A DNA stretch of 41,969 bases from an uncultured Prevotellaceae bacterium (GTDB lineage: Bacteria > Bacteroidota > Bacteroidia > Bacteroidales > Bacteroidaceae): the NCBI GenBank assembly GCA_937915745.1, contig CALGGJ010000032.1:1-41969 (forward strand). The letters are read 5' to 3'. Below, one piece after another: positions 16,335 through 24,129 of this stretch (positions are counted from its first letter, which is position 1; every line of letters begins with the position of its first letter). A program made the translations under genes and the position numbers. Under the pieces are notes generated by a model, which did not search any database, had not been told where the DNA came from, and worked only from the letters and a program-made list of their open reading frames with translations.

Positions 16335-16805
16335 ATGCAGAAGGAGGCTAAATATAAAGAGTTCCTGGCCGAGATGAAAACCCTGATTTCGGGAGAGACT
16401 GACGAGGTGAGTGTGCTTGCCAATATTTCGGCCGCAATAAAAGAGGCATTTGGTTTCTTTTGGGTTGGGTTTTATTTGGTGAGGAGCGAGCAATATATGC
16501 ATCTTGGTCCGTTCCAAGGCCCGACCGCTTGCTATAAAATTCCATTCGGTCGTGGTGTTTGTGGCTCTTCGTGGATGGAGGCAAGGACTCTTGTCGTGCC
16601 TGATGTGGAGCAGTTTCCGGGGCATATAGCATGCAGCAGTTTGTCGCGCTCTGAGATTGTAGTGCCTATATTCAACGCAGGCGGGCATGTTGTCGGTGTG
16701 CTTGATATCGATAGCACTGAGCTTGCAACGTTCGACGATATTGACCGTCAGTATCTTGAACAGGCATGCAGTCTCATTACCGACACACTCTATACCGTGG
16801 CATGA
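16335..16805 (+). CDS. msrC: Free methionine-R-sulfoxide reductase (GAF domain)
   Basis: This 156-residue single GAF-domain protein should reduce free methionine-(R)-sulfoxide, using thioredoxin as electron donor. All three functional cysteines of the fRMsr family are present: Cys66 (TACYKIP), Cys76 (GRGVCG) and Cys100 (GHIACSS). Their spacing of 10 and 24 residues equals that of E. coli Cys84, Cys94 and Cys118. The motif SRSEIVVPI is also typical. I chose the ATG at 16335; an upstream TTG at 16317 overlaps the udp stop codon and is unlikely. The gene is convergent with the GNAT gene, 7 bases away. Confidence 0.9.
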   Translation: MQKEAKYKEFLAEMKTLISGETDEVSVLANISAAIKEAFGFFWVGFYLVRSEQYMHLGPFQGPTACYKIPFGRGVCGSSWMEARTLVVPDVEQFPGHIACSSLSRSEIVVPIFNAGGHVVGVLDIDSTELATFDDIDRQYLEQACSLITDTLYTVA

Positions 16806-16812
16806 TTCGTAA

Positions 16813-17391
16813 TTACTGCTGCAACCTTTGGTAAGCCAGTCGTTCGCTGCCCGATGCAAGATGGATGATTCCGCAATAGGTGAATCCATGGCTTAATATG
16901 CAGTGTTGCATGATGATGTTGTCTCGATGTGTATCGATGCGCAGGTTGGGTTCGTGGGTGGCACAGAATTGAATGATTGCATTGAAAATGCCGTGACAGC
17001 AGGGGAGGCTTGCAATGCGATGAATCACATGGTAGGGTAGTGTGTCGTCGAGCCAACGGCCGTTGTAGATTGTATCGTATGTAGGTTCGGGTGAAGGGAG
17101 AAAGGCAAAATAACCCACGATGGCAGATGTGTTGTTGTGGGTTGTTTTTTCTCTTTCAGTGTGTGTTTTTCCTCCGTCATCACGTGTCGGGTCCTGGCAG
17201 GGGGTCTCTGCTACATAGCCTCCACCTTTGTCTATGTCGGCCAGTATGTTGTATCTGCTGGGATAGCCGTTTGTCCATTGGTTGTGGTTACCGGTATGTG
17301 CCATGAAGTATCTGGCGGCATCTATTACTGGCATGATGTGTGTGAGGTCGGCTGAAGTGGCTTGACGTATGTTGTAGGACGGTGTATTCAT
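16813..17391 (-). CDS. GNAT-family N-acetyltransferase
   Basis: This 192-residue protein has the GNAT pattern: an N-terminal IRQATSADLTHIMPVIDAAR, a central strand (IVGYFAFLPS) and a C-terminal part with a glycine-containing helix start and LRIDTHRDNIIMQHCILSHG, typical of small acetyl-CoA transferases. The substrate is unknown. It follows nrdG on the same strand with a 111-base gap that holds a possible promoter, so it may be transcribed separately. A histidine- and threonine-rich insertion around residues 62-85 is unusual for the family. Confidence 0.72.
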   Translation of the reverse strand: MNTPSYNIRQATSADLTHIMPVIDAARYFMAHTGNHNQWTNGYPSRYNILADIDKGGGYVAETPCQDPTRDDGGKTHTEREKTTHNNTSAIVGYFAFLPSPEPTYDTIYNGRWLDDTLPYHVIHRIASLPCCHGIFNAIIQFCATHEPNLRIDTHRDNIIMQHCILSHGFTYCGIIHLASGSERLAYQRLQQ

Positions 17392-17444
17392 GTGTTTTAT
17401 GGTGGTATGGATGTCGTTGTGTGGTAATATAGGTAAGTGCTATG

Positions 17445-17452
17445 CAAAAATA
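17445..17452 (-). promoter_or_regulatory. Possible -7 box of the GNAT gene
   Basis: CAAAAATA reads TATTTTTG on the minus strand, which fits TAnnTTTG, 53 bases upstream of the ATG. No -33 element is evident, so this is tentative. Confidence 0.3.
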
Positions 17453-17502
17453 TCGGCTTGAGGTTGTCCGTGCATGTTGGGTGTTTTTGCAGGTATTTGT
17501 TC

Positions 17503-17991
17503 TTATATGTTGAAGGTTTGTACTTTTCCGGTTTTCAATGATTCCTGGACGTCGATGATGCGTTGGTTGGAGCTGCCTCGGAACAATAATGATATGTTGC
17601 GTTGTTGCAGTATGAATGGTCCATCTACCACTACATCGATTTGCTGCAGGAGTTGTATGAAATTGTGATGTAGCATGAGTTGCTCCCATGTGTATCCTGT
17701 GTAGCACCAGATGTTGAGGTTTAGTTCTTTTTTTATTGTGTGTGTCAGTTCGGATGCTGCATCGACTTGGAAGAAGGGGTCGCCTCCGGTAAGTGTCACT
17801 GGGAAGTTGTTGTAGCGAATGACTTCCATCAGTGCATCGATGGTGTATTGTTTCCCATGGTCTATGTCCCATGATTGCGGGTTGTGGCATCCCATACAGT
17901 GATGCGTACATCCAGCCATATAGATGGATGTACGCAGTCCTGGTCCGTCAACTGATGTGCCTTCGATTATGTCAAGGACAGACAGTGTCAT
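17503..17991 (-). CDS. nrdG: Anaerobic ribonucleotide reductase activating protein
   Basis: This 162-residue radical SAM enzyme generates the glycyl radical on NrdD. The cluster motif is Cys28-x3-Cys32-x2-Cys35 in AGCTHHCMGCHNPQSW, followed by the family motif TLTGGDPFFQ. The ATG (17989-17991) overlaps the nrdD stop in an ATGA arrangement, which suggests translational coupling and decides the start; a longer in-frame reading would run far into nrdD. The length is close to the usual ~155 residues. Confidence 0.95.
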   Translation of the reverse strand: MTLSVLDIIEGTSVDGPGLRTSIYMAGCTHHCMGCHNPQSWDIDHGKQYTIDALMEVIRYNNFPVTLTGGDPFFQVDAASELTHTIKKELNLNIWCYTGYTWEQLMLHHNFIQLLQQIDVVVDGPFILQQRNISLLFRGSSNQRIIDVQESLKTGKVQTFNI

Positions 17992-20195
17992 TTGTGTACC
18001 ACGCGGTCTTTCAGTTCGGCTAGTTTGCCCGAGTTCCAGCGTTCGGTAGTTCCTACGAGGTATCCTGTGATACGTTGCAGGGTGTCGATGTGTGTACTGC
18101 CGCATTTAGGACATACGGTTAGTCCTTCGGTTGCGTCTTCGTATCCGCAGTCCATGCATCGGTTTCGGTTGTGGTTTACTGAGCCGTATCCGATGTTGTA
18201 GTGGTCCATGAGATCGACTATGTTCATGATTGCTGCCGGGTTGTGTGTTGCATCGCCGTCGATTTCTACATAGAAGATGTGTCCGCCACGTGTCAGTTCG
18301 TGGTATGGTGCTTCTATTTCGGCTTTGTGGCGTGGGCTGCAATGGTAATATACCGGCACGTGGTTTGAGTTTGTGTAGTAGTCTTTGTCGGTCACACCTG
18401 GTATTTCTCCGAATGTTTTTTTGTCGTTTCGTGTGAATCGGCCTGCAAGTCCTTCGGCTGGAGTGGCTAGGACAGAGTAGTTGTGTTGGTACTGTTCGCT
18501 GAACTGGTTTACCCGGTCGCGCATGTAGGTCACTATCTTCAGTCCCAGTGCCTGGCTCTTCGGGTCTTCGCCGTGGTGATGGCCTGTAAGTGCTATGAGG
18601 CATTCAGCGAGGCCTATGAATCCGATTCCGAGCGTACCTTGGTTGATTACCGATTCGATGGTGTCGTCGTCTTTCAGGTTTTCGGCTCCAATCCAGAGGC
18701 GTGACATCAGTAGCTGGAATTGTTTCTTGTAGGCTGTTTTCTGGAAGAGGAATCGTTCGTGCAGTTGTTGTGCGGTGATTTCGAGCAGGTTGTCGAGTTT
18801 GGCGAAGAAGGCGTTGATGCGTTCTTCTTCGTTTTCTATTTTCATGCACTCTATTGCCAGTTTCACTATGTTTATTGTTGAGAAGGAGAGGTTTCCGCGT
18901 CCGATGCTGGTTTTTGGTCCGAATCGGTTTTCGAACACACGTGTGCGGCATCCCATTGTTGCTACTTCGTATTGGTAGCGTGCAGGGTCGTTTATGTCCC
19001 ACTTCTCGTGATAGTTGTATGTGGCGTCGAGGTTGACGAAGTTAGGGAAGAATCGTCGTGCTGTTACTTTACATGCCAGGCAGTAGAGGTCGTAGTTGGG
19101 GTCTTCGGGCAGGTAGCTTACTCCACGTTTCTTTTTCCATATCTGTATTGGGAATATGGCAGTGGCTCCGTTGCCTACGCCTTCGTATGTTGAGTTGAGC
19201 AGTTCGCGAATGATGCAGCGTCCTTCGGCCGATGTGTCGGTTCCGTAGTTTATCGAGCTGAATACCACTTGGTTTCCTCCGCGCGAGTGTATTGTGTTCA
19301 TATTGTGTATGAATGCTTCCATGGCTTGGTGCACTCGTTGCACTGTGCGGTTGATGGCGTGTTGTTTTGCCCGCTCGCGTCCGGTGAGTCCGGTGAGTGG
19401 TGCAATTACATAGTCGTTGATTGGCACGTCGTAGAGTTCTGACAGGTCGGAGCCCGTGAGGCTTTCTACGTATCTCACCTCTTCTTTATACGACGCGCGC
19501 ACGTAGGGTGCCATGTAGAAGTCGAATGCAGGTATGGCTTGTCCGCCGTGCATTTCGTTTTGTGCTGTTTCGAGCGATATACATGCAATGACGCTTGCTG
19601 TCTCGATGCGCTTGGCTGGCCGGCTTTCGCCGTGTCCGGCACAGAATCCGTTGTCGAGTATGTGGTCGAGTGGATGTTGCACGCATGTGAGCGACTTGGT
19701 TGGGTAGTAGTCTTTGTCGTGAATGTGGAGGTAGTTGTTTTTCACTGCGTCGCGCACATCTTCGCTCAGCAGGTAGTCATCTACGAATGGCTTGGTGCTT
19801 TCGCTTGCAAACTTCATCATCATGCCTGCGGGTGAGTCGGCATTCATGTTGGCGTTTTCGCGGGTCACGTCGCTGCGCTTGGCTTCGATGATTTCGAGGA
19901 AGATGTCGCGTGTCTTTGCTTTGCGTGCTATGCTGCGTTTGTCTCTGTATTTGATGTATTTCTTGGCTACTTCTTTGCGTGGGCTTTTCATGAGTTCGAG
20001 TTCTACCATGTCTTGGATTTCCTCTACGCTCATTTGTTCCTTGCCCTGCATCCCGACTTTGTCGGTTATGCGTTGAATCAGTGCTTCGTCTTCGCCTTTT
20101 TCGGTGGTGAGCATTGCCTTGCGGATGGCTGCCTTGATTTTCTCTTCGTTGTAGCCGACGATTCGGCCGTCGCGTTTCTTTACGGTTTGTATCAT
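17988..20195 (-). CDS. nrdD: Anaerobic (class III) ribonucleoside-triphosphate reductase
   Basis: This 735-residue glycyl-radical enzyme makes deoxynucleotides from NTPs without oxygen. An ATP-cone regulatory domain covers about residues 1-95 (KKRDGRIVGYNEEKIKAAI). The C-terminal zinc site has Cys680, Cys683, Cys695 and Cys698. The radical-bearing glycine is probably Gly711 in RITGYLVGTT. It is transcribed with nrdG, with start and stop overlapping. A TTTG / TACCTTTG promoter lies just upstream, together with repeated A/T motifs that may bind a regulator. Confidence 0.96.
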   Translation of the reverse strand: MIQTVKKRDGRIVGYNEEKIKAAIRKAMLTTEKGEDEALIQRITDKVGMQGKEQMSVEEIQDMVELELMKSPRKEVAKKYIKYRDKRSIARKAKTRDIFLEIIEAKRSDVTRENANMNADSPAGMMMKFASESTKPFVDDYLLSEDVRDAVKNNYLHIHDKDYYPTKSLTCVQHPLDHILDNGFCAGHGESRPAKRIETASVIACISLETAQNEMHGGQAIPAFDFYMAPYVRASYKEEVRYVESLTGSDLSELYDVPINDYVIAPLTGLTGRERAKQHAINRTVQRVHQAMEAFIHNMNTIHSRGGNQVVFSSINYGTDTSAEGRCIIRELLNSTYEGVGNGATAIFPIQIWKKKRGVSYLPEDPNYDLYCLACKVTARRFFPNFVNLDATYNYHEKWDINDPARYQYEVATMGCRTRVFENRFGPKTSIGRGNLSFSTINIVKLAIECMKIENEEERINAFFAKLDNLLEITAQQLHERFLFQKTAYKKQFQLLMSRLWIGAENLKDDDTIESVINQGTLGIGFIGLAECLIALTGHHHGEDPKSQALGLKIVTYMRDRVNQFSEQYQHNYSVLATPAEGLAGRFTRNDKKTFGEIPGVTDKDYYTNSNHVPVYYHCSPRHKAEIEAPYHELTRGGHIFYVEIDGDATHNPAAIMNIVDLMDHYNIGYGSVNHNRNRCMDCGYEDATEGLTVCPKCGSTHIDTLQRITGYLVGTTERWNSGKLAELKDRVVHK

Positions 20196-20241
20196 TGTTT
20201 TTTCAGTAAGAGTTTTTGGATGTATGTTTTGTTTTCGACCG

Positions 20242-20273
20242 CAAAGGTATGTAAAACTTTTTGTATGAGCAAA
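20242..20273 (-). promoter_or_regulatory. Promoter of nrdDG
   Basis: CAAAGGTA at 20242-20249 reads TACCTTTG on the minus strand and CAAA at 20270-20273 reads TTTG, with a 20-base spacer: a full Bacteroidetes promoter. The nrdD ATG is 47 bases downstream. Confidence 0.72.
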
Positions 20274-20389
20274 CTTTTTGCGATAAATTTTTGCAGCAAG
20301 TTTTCGTTTTGGAAAACTTTCTTGAGGTCAGATTTTTGTAAGACCCTGATTATTAGGGGCGACACTTTGATTTACGGAAAACTTTTTAT
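20253..20389. repeat. Recurrent AAACTTTTTG-like motifs upstream of nrdD
   Basis: AAAACTTTTTG (20253), AAACTTTTTG (20271), AAATTTTTG (20285), GAAAACTTTCTTG (20312) and GGAAAACTTTTT (near 20378) recur within 140 bases. The first two overlap the nrdD promoter. They could be binding sites of one regulator or A-tract bends. The sequence does not decide between these. Confidence 0.5.
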
Positions 20390-20429
20390 TTTTGTTTTTG
20401 TTTGTGACTTTCCAATATTTGCTACTTTG

Positions 20430-20537
20430 CACGATATGGCGAAGCTGGTGCGGCTGGCGTGAATGGTGTGAAAAGTATGGATAGTATGGCCGGTAAGGAC
20501 GGTACGAATGGTGTGGATAGTATGGCTGGCTTTGGTT
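20430..20537. repeat. 9-bp tandem array, consensus near GTATGGMTG
   Basis: Twelve 9-base units in fixed register run from 20430. The best are GTATGGATA (20475), GTATGGCCG (20484), GTGTGGATA (20511) and GTATGGCTG (20520). Written in the same register, the array at 6044-6133 has GTATAGCTG, so the two are related. The open frame on the minus strand across this array is a run of His-Thr-Ile-type tripeptides and is not a gene. Confidence 0.75.
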
Positions 20538-20561
20538 GGTTTGCCAGGCAGGAAGTTCTGC

Positions 20562-20617
20562 GAGTGCGGAGTCGCGGCCTTGCGAGTGCGGAGTCGCGGC
20601 CTTGCGAGTGCGGAGTC
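20562..20617. repeat. 22-bp array, locus 2
   Basis: Three identical cores GAGTGCGGAGTC start at 20562, 20584 and 20606, separated by two identical 10-base spacers GCGGCCTTGC. Period and core match locus 1 with one change (C to G at core position 8). The array ends 69 bases before the -33 element of the tonB-side promoter. Confidence 0.92.
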
Positions 20618-20685
20618 ACGGTGCAGCAAAAAAGCGGGCGGTCTTGGCCCGATGCGTGCCGATCTGTTACATTTTGCAGAATTTG

Positions 20686-20717
20686 TTTGGTGGGTTCACA
20701 CATTTTTGCTACCTTTG
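20686..20717 (+). promoter_or_regulatory. Promoter of the small-peptide / TonB-C genes
   Basis: -33 TTTG at 20686-20689, a 20-base spacer, and -7 TACCTTTG at 20710-20717. Downstream a 9-codon frame (20732) overlaps the ATG of the 48-residue peptide. Confidence 0.72.
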
Positions 20718-20757
20718 CAGACAATATAAAGATGAACATGTCAAGTAAAATGGTAAC

Positions 20758-20904
20758 ATGAATCTGACGGTAAAGATAAATGTCGTGTTTATGTTGGCAT
20801 TGATGGCCGGCCTGTCGGCTGTGGCCCAGGACGATGTTGACACACGGATAGGGGTAAATGAGACGCGCGACTCAACCACTTTCAATCAAAATTCAAATAA
20901 TTAG
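20758..20904 (+). CDS. Putative 48-residue secreted peptide
   Basis: The ATG at 20758 opens a 48-codon frame ending with TAG at 20902-20904. The first 24 residues form a credible signal peptide (NVVFMLALMAGLSAVAQ), with a predicted cut after AVAQ. The remaining 24 residues are polar (DDVDTRIGVNETRDS and on). The TonB-C gene starts 4 bases later. A good promoter lies 40 bases upstream. It may be a real exported peptide or the remnant of a longer gene; I do not recognise it. Confidence 0.45.
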   Translation: MNLTVKINVVFMLALMAGLSAVAQDDVDTRIGVNETRDSTTFNQNSNN

Positions 20905-20908
20905 ACAC

Positions 20909-21427
20909 ATGATGAAGACAAAAATGAAAAACGGGCATGTAATGTGCATAGCTGTTGCTTCTGTGCTGTTGTCGCTATCGACATCAATCATGGCTGGCAC
21001 AACAGAAACAATAGGTGCTACAGCGTATGCCACAGCCGACGATTCGACCAATGTGACAACTCCGCCAGACAGTGTCGTCAATGAAGCATCAGACGTAGAG
21101 CAATTCCCCCAGTTTCCAGGCGGAGATGATGCTCTGTTGCAATTCCTGAGAAAAAACTTACGCTACCCCGCCATAGCACAAGACAACGGCGTGCAAGCCA
21201 CAATCTTGGTACAGTTCGTAGTCTCGAAAAAAGGCAAAATCATCAATCCTCAGGTGGTACGACGCAACACTCCGGTAATGACCGATTCGGAGAAGGAAAT
21301 ATATAAAGCCCTTGAAAAGGAGGCCGTGAGGCTTGTCGAAGCAATGCCGAAATGGAAGCCGGGCATTCAGAATGGTAAACCTGTTGACGTTAGGTTCATG
21401 ATTCCCCTGTCCTTTAGATTATATTAG
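20909..21427 (+). CDS. TonB C-terminal domain protein
   Basis: This 172-residue protein has an N-terminal hydrophobic segment (about residues 12-28, CIAVASVLLSLSTSIMA) that is either a signal peptide or a membrane anchor. A short polar linker follows, then a TonB C-terminal domain: FPQFPGGDDALLQFLRKNLR, ATILVQFVVSKKGKI and WKPGIQNGKPVDVRFMIP are family landmarks. TonB-C domains contact outer-membrane receptors; no ExbB, ExbD or receptor gene is adjacent. The long proline-rich spacer of energy-transducing TonB is missing, so a role in energy transfer is uncertain. The start could be 20909 or 20912. Confidence 0.8.
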   Translation: MMKTKMKNGHVMCIAVASVLLSLSTSIMAGTTETIGATAYATADDSTNVTTPPDSVVNEASDVEQFPQFPGGDDALLQFLRKNLRYPAIAQDNGVQATILVQFVVSKKGKIINPQVVRRNTPVMTDSEKEIYKALEKEAVRLVEAMPKWKPGIQNGKPVDVRFMIPLSFRLY

Positions 21428-21543
21428 TTAATACGTTGCTACCCGACGCACTATCGTCATTTTTTTTCGCTTGTAAACATAGAATTATAGGTGCCGTGAC
21501 TAAATTATTGTGCAATGTGCATTGTGCATTACGTGGTTTTTTG

Positions 21544-21551
21544 TAATTTTG
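21544..21551 (+). promoter_or_regulatory. -7 box of the nqr operon
   Basis: TAATTTTG fits TAnnTTTG and lies 52 bases before the nqrA ATG. The upstream 116-base gap has a weak GACG/CGTC hairpin followed by eight T (21445-21468), which may end the TonB-C transcript. Confidence 0.5.
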
Positions 21552-21603
21552 CGTGTTCTTTCGAAATAGTAAACAACTAAATAGATTATTTAACAAAACA
21601 TTT

Positions 21604-22941
21604 ATGGCGAATGTAATCAAATTATGTAAAGGCTTAGACATCAACCTTGCAGGCAAGGCCGCCCCTAAGCTCTCGCCCGCCAGTCAGTCGAAGGTTTATG
21701 GCCTTGTTCCCGACGGATTTGAGGGTGTGAAGCCGAAGGTGGTAGTCAAGGAGGGCGATGTTGTCAAAGCCGGCGAAGCTCTGTTTATTGATAAGAAACA
21801 CCCAGAGGTCAAGTTCGCTTCTCCTGTCAGTGGCAAGGTGCTGCTGGTTGAACGTGGCGAACGTCGCAAAGTTTTAAGCATTCAGGTTGAGGCCGATGCC
21901 CAGACCGTGTATGCAGAGTTCGCTAAAGGAGTACCGACCGACGGTCAGGCTGTATTGAAGGCATTGCTCGACAGCGGACTGTTTGGCTACTTCTTGCAGC
22001 GTCCGTATGCCGTCACTGCCAATCCCGAAGACAAGCCAAAAGCCATCTTCGTATCAGGATTCAGCGACATGCCGCTGGCTGCTGACACCGAGTTCGTAAT
22101 CAAAGACGAGGTCGCTGTGTTCCAGACTGGTATCGACGCCTTGGCAAAGATAGCCAAGGTATATCTGGGAGTAAAACCTGGCAGTATTCTCGAAAACGTG
22201 AAGAATGCCGAGGTCACAACGTTCAAGGGCAAATGTCCGTCAGGCAATGTAGGTGTTCAGATTAACCACCTGAATCCTGTGAACAAAGGCGAAGTAGTAT
22301 GGACGTTAGGTGCAGAAGAAGTGCTTTTTGTCGGACGTCTGTTCACCGAAGGCCACGTCAACCTGTGCCGCACCATAGCTGTGGCAGGAAGCGAAGTAGC
22401 AGAACCACGTTACGAGAAAGTATTGGTAGGAGCCAGGATAGCCGATATATTGGGTGACAATATCAAGACAGGCGGCAAAGTGCGCATTATCGACGGCAAC
22501 CCGCTTACAGGCGTAAAGACCACTACCGACGCATTCCTCTCGGCCCACACCACCGAAGTGACCGTCATACCCGAAGGCGACGATACCCACGAACTATTCG
22601 GCTGGATATCGCCACGCCTGAAGGAATTCTCGGTCAGCCGTTCATACTTCACATGGCTCATGCCAAAGAAAGAAGGCTACGTACTCGATGCCCGTGTGAA
22701 AGGTGGACACCGCCACATGATATTCAGCGGCGAATACGACAAGGTATTCCCTATGGACATCTATCCAGAGCAACTAGTGAAATCAATCATAGCAGGCGAC
22801 ATCGACCGCATGGAAGCACTCGGCATCTACGAAGTAGCACCCGAGGACTTTGCCGTGGCCGAATTTGTTGACAGCTCAAAAGTAGAACTACAACGCATCG
22901 TCAGGGAGGGTCTCGACATGCTGCGTAAAGAAAACGAATAA
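21604..22941 (+). CDS. nqrA: Na+-translocating NADH:quinone reductase subunit A
   Basis: This 445-residue peripheral subunit belongs to the six-subunit Na+-NQR, which oxidizes NADH, reduces quinone and pumps sodium out. Its N-terminus MANVIKLCKGLDINLAGKA and the HPEVKFASPVSGKV region are typical of NqrA. Subunit A sits on the cytoplasmic side near the quinone site. I chose the ATG at 21604; the open frame extends 17 codons upstream but into the leader. It opens a six-gene operon with the canonical order A-B-C-D-E-F. Confidence 0.96.
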   Translation: MANVIKLCKGLDINLAGKAAPKLSPASQSKVYGLVPDGFEGVKPKVVVKEGDVVKAGEALFIDKKHPEVKFASPVSGKVLLVERGERRKVLSIQVEADAQTVYAEFAKGVPTDGQAVLKALLDSGLFGYFLQRPYAVTANPEDKPKAIFVSGFSDMPLAADTEFVIKDEVAVFQTGIDALAKIAKVYLGVKPGSILENVKNAEVTTFKGKCPSGNVGVQINHLNPVNKGEVVWTLGAEEVLFVGRLFTEGHVNLCRTIAVAGSEVAEPRYEKVLVGARIADILGDNIKTGGKVRIIDGNPLTGVKTTTDAFLSAHTTEVTVIPEGDDTHELFGWISPRLKEFSVSRSYFTWLMPKKEGYVLDARVKGGHRHMIFSGEYDKVFPMDIYPEQLVKSIIAGDIDRMEALGIYEVAPEDFAVAEFVDSSKVELQRIVREGLDMLRKENE

Positions 22942-22946
22942 GCACT

Positions 22947-24110
22947 ATGACATTCATCAAAAACATGTTAGACAAAATGAAGCCTACCTTCACGACCGGA
23001 GGTAAGCTCAGCGCTTTCGGCTCGCTTTTCGACGCAATGGAGACTTTCTTCTACGTACCAAGCGAGACAGCCAAAGTGCGTGGCGCCCAAATACACGACG
23101 CCATCGACTCAAAGCGCTCCATATTCTTTGTAATCATAGCCCTCATACCGGCAATACTTTTCGGTATGTGGAACATAGGCTATCAGCACAACCTCGCAGT
23201 GGGATGCCAGGATGCAACCATCTGGTGCAACTTCATCTACGGACTTGCAGTCATACTTCCTAAAATAGTCGTGAGCTATGCAGTGGGACTCGGCATCGAG
23301 GTTGCAGTAGCCCAATGGAAGAAAGAAGAAGTGCACGAAGGATTCTTCGTAACAGGTATGCTCATACCACTAATCGTACCAGTAAACTGCCCACTGTGGA
23401 TTATTGCACTCGCAACCGCATTCTCTGTCATCTTCGCAAAAGAAGTATTCGGCGGAACCGGAATGAACATATTCAACCCTGCACTCGTAACACGTGCATT
23501 CCTCTTCTTCGCCTACCCGTCGATGATGTCGGGCGACAAAGTATGGGTGAACGCCAACTACATCGACAGCATCAACGGAACCATCGACGGATACAGTGCA
23601 GCTACACCACTCGGACAACTCGCAGCAGGAGATGCAGTAACCGCGGCACCGATGGATACCATCATAGGTACCATACCTGGATCGATAGGCGAAACATCGT
23701 TCGTTGCAATCATGATAGGTGCTTGCATCCTCATCTGGGCAGGCATAGCAAGCTGGAAGATAATCCTCTCCACATTCGTGGGTGGAGCCGTCATGGCATA
23801 CTTCCTGCGCTACGGAGATGCCGAGGCACTCAACTTCCCATGGTGGGAACAACTCACAGTGGGAGGCTTCGCATTCGGAGCCGTCTTCATGGCAACCGAC
23901 CCCGTCACCGCACCACGCACCGAGAGCGGCAAATGGATATTCGGTTTGCTCATCGGAGCCATGGCAATCGTAATACGTGTACTCAACCCCGGATACCCGG
24001 AAGGTATGATGCTGGCCATACTGCTGATGAACGTATTTGCACCGCTTATCGACTACTGCTTCGTGCAGTCAAACATCAACAAGCGCGCAAAGCGTGCCAT
24101 AACAAAATAA
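22947..24110 (+). CDS. nqrB: Na+-NQR subunit B
   Basis: This 387-residue integral membrane subunit has several hydrophobic helices (FFVIIALIPAILFGMWNIGY and others). FMN is attached covalently to a threonine in NqrB. Here Thr220 in GYSAATPLGQ fits that site (Thr236 in Vibrio cholerae). NqrB also binds riboflavin and forms much of the sodium path. It starts 5 bases after nqrA. Confidence 0.96.
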   Translation: MTFIKNMLDKMKPTFTTGGKLSAFGSLFDAMETFFYVPSETAKVRGAQIHDAIDSKRSIFFVIIALIPAILFGMWNIGYQHNLAVGCQDATIWCNFIYGLAVILPKIVVSYAVGLGIEVAVAQWKKEEVHEGFFVTGMLIPLIVPVNCPLWIIALATAFSVIFAKEVFGGTGMNIFNPALVTRAFLFFAYPSMMSGDKVWVNANYIDSINGTIDGYSAATPLGQLAAGDAVTAAPMDTIIGTIPGSIGETSFVAIMIGACILIWAGIASWKIILSTFVGGAVMAYFLRYGDAEALNFPWWEQLTVGGFAFGAVFMATDPVTAPRTESGKWIFGLLIGAMAIVIRVLNPGYPEGMMLAILLMNVFAPLIDYCFVQSNINKRAKRAITK

Positions 24111-24113
24111 ACG

Positions 24114-24120
24114 AAGGAGG
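24114..24120 (+). promoter_or_regulatory. Shine-Dalgarno sequence of nqrC
   Basis: AAGGAGG lies 9 bases upstream of the nqrC ATG at 24130. Strong sites like this are rare in Bacteroidetes; most genes in this window have none. Confidence 0.6.
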
Positions 24121-24129
24121 AAACAAACT

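Larger units (their letters stand above)
20196..20757. other. Divergent nrdD-tonB intergenic region with three repeat types
   Basis: This 562-base gap is the most structured in the window. From left to right it holds the nrdD promoter, a set of AAACTTTTTG-like motifs (20253-20389), a 9-bp array (20430-20537), a 22-bp array (20562-20617) and the promoter of the tiny peptide and TonB-C genes. Open frames across it are by-products of the repeats. Confidence 0.75.

Noticed and set aside
20372..20629. Minus-strand open frame of 85 codons across the nrdD-tonB gap
   Set aside because: Its His-Thr-Ile-rich sequence is just the 9-bp array read as tripeptides; it has no promoter and does not resemble a protein family.
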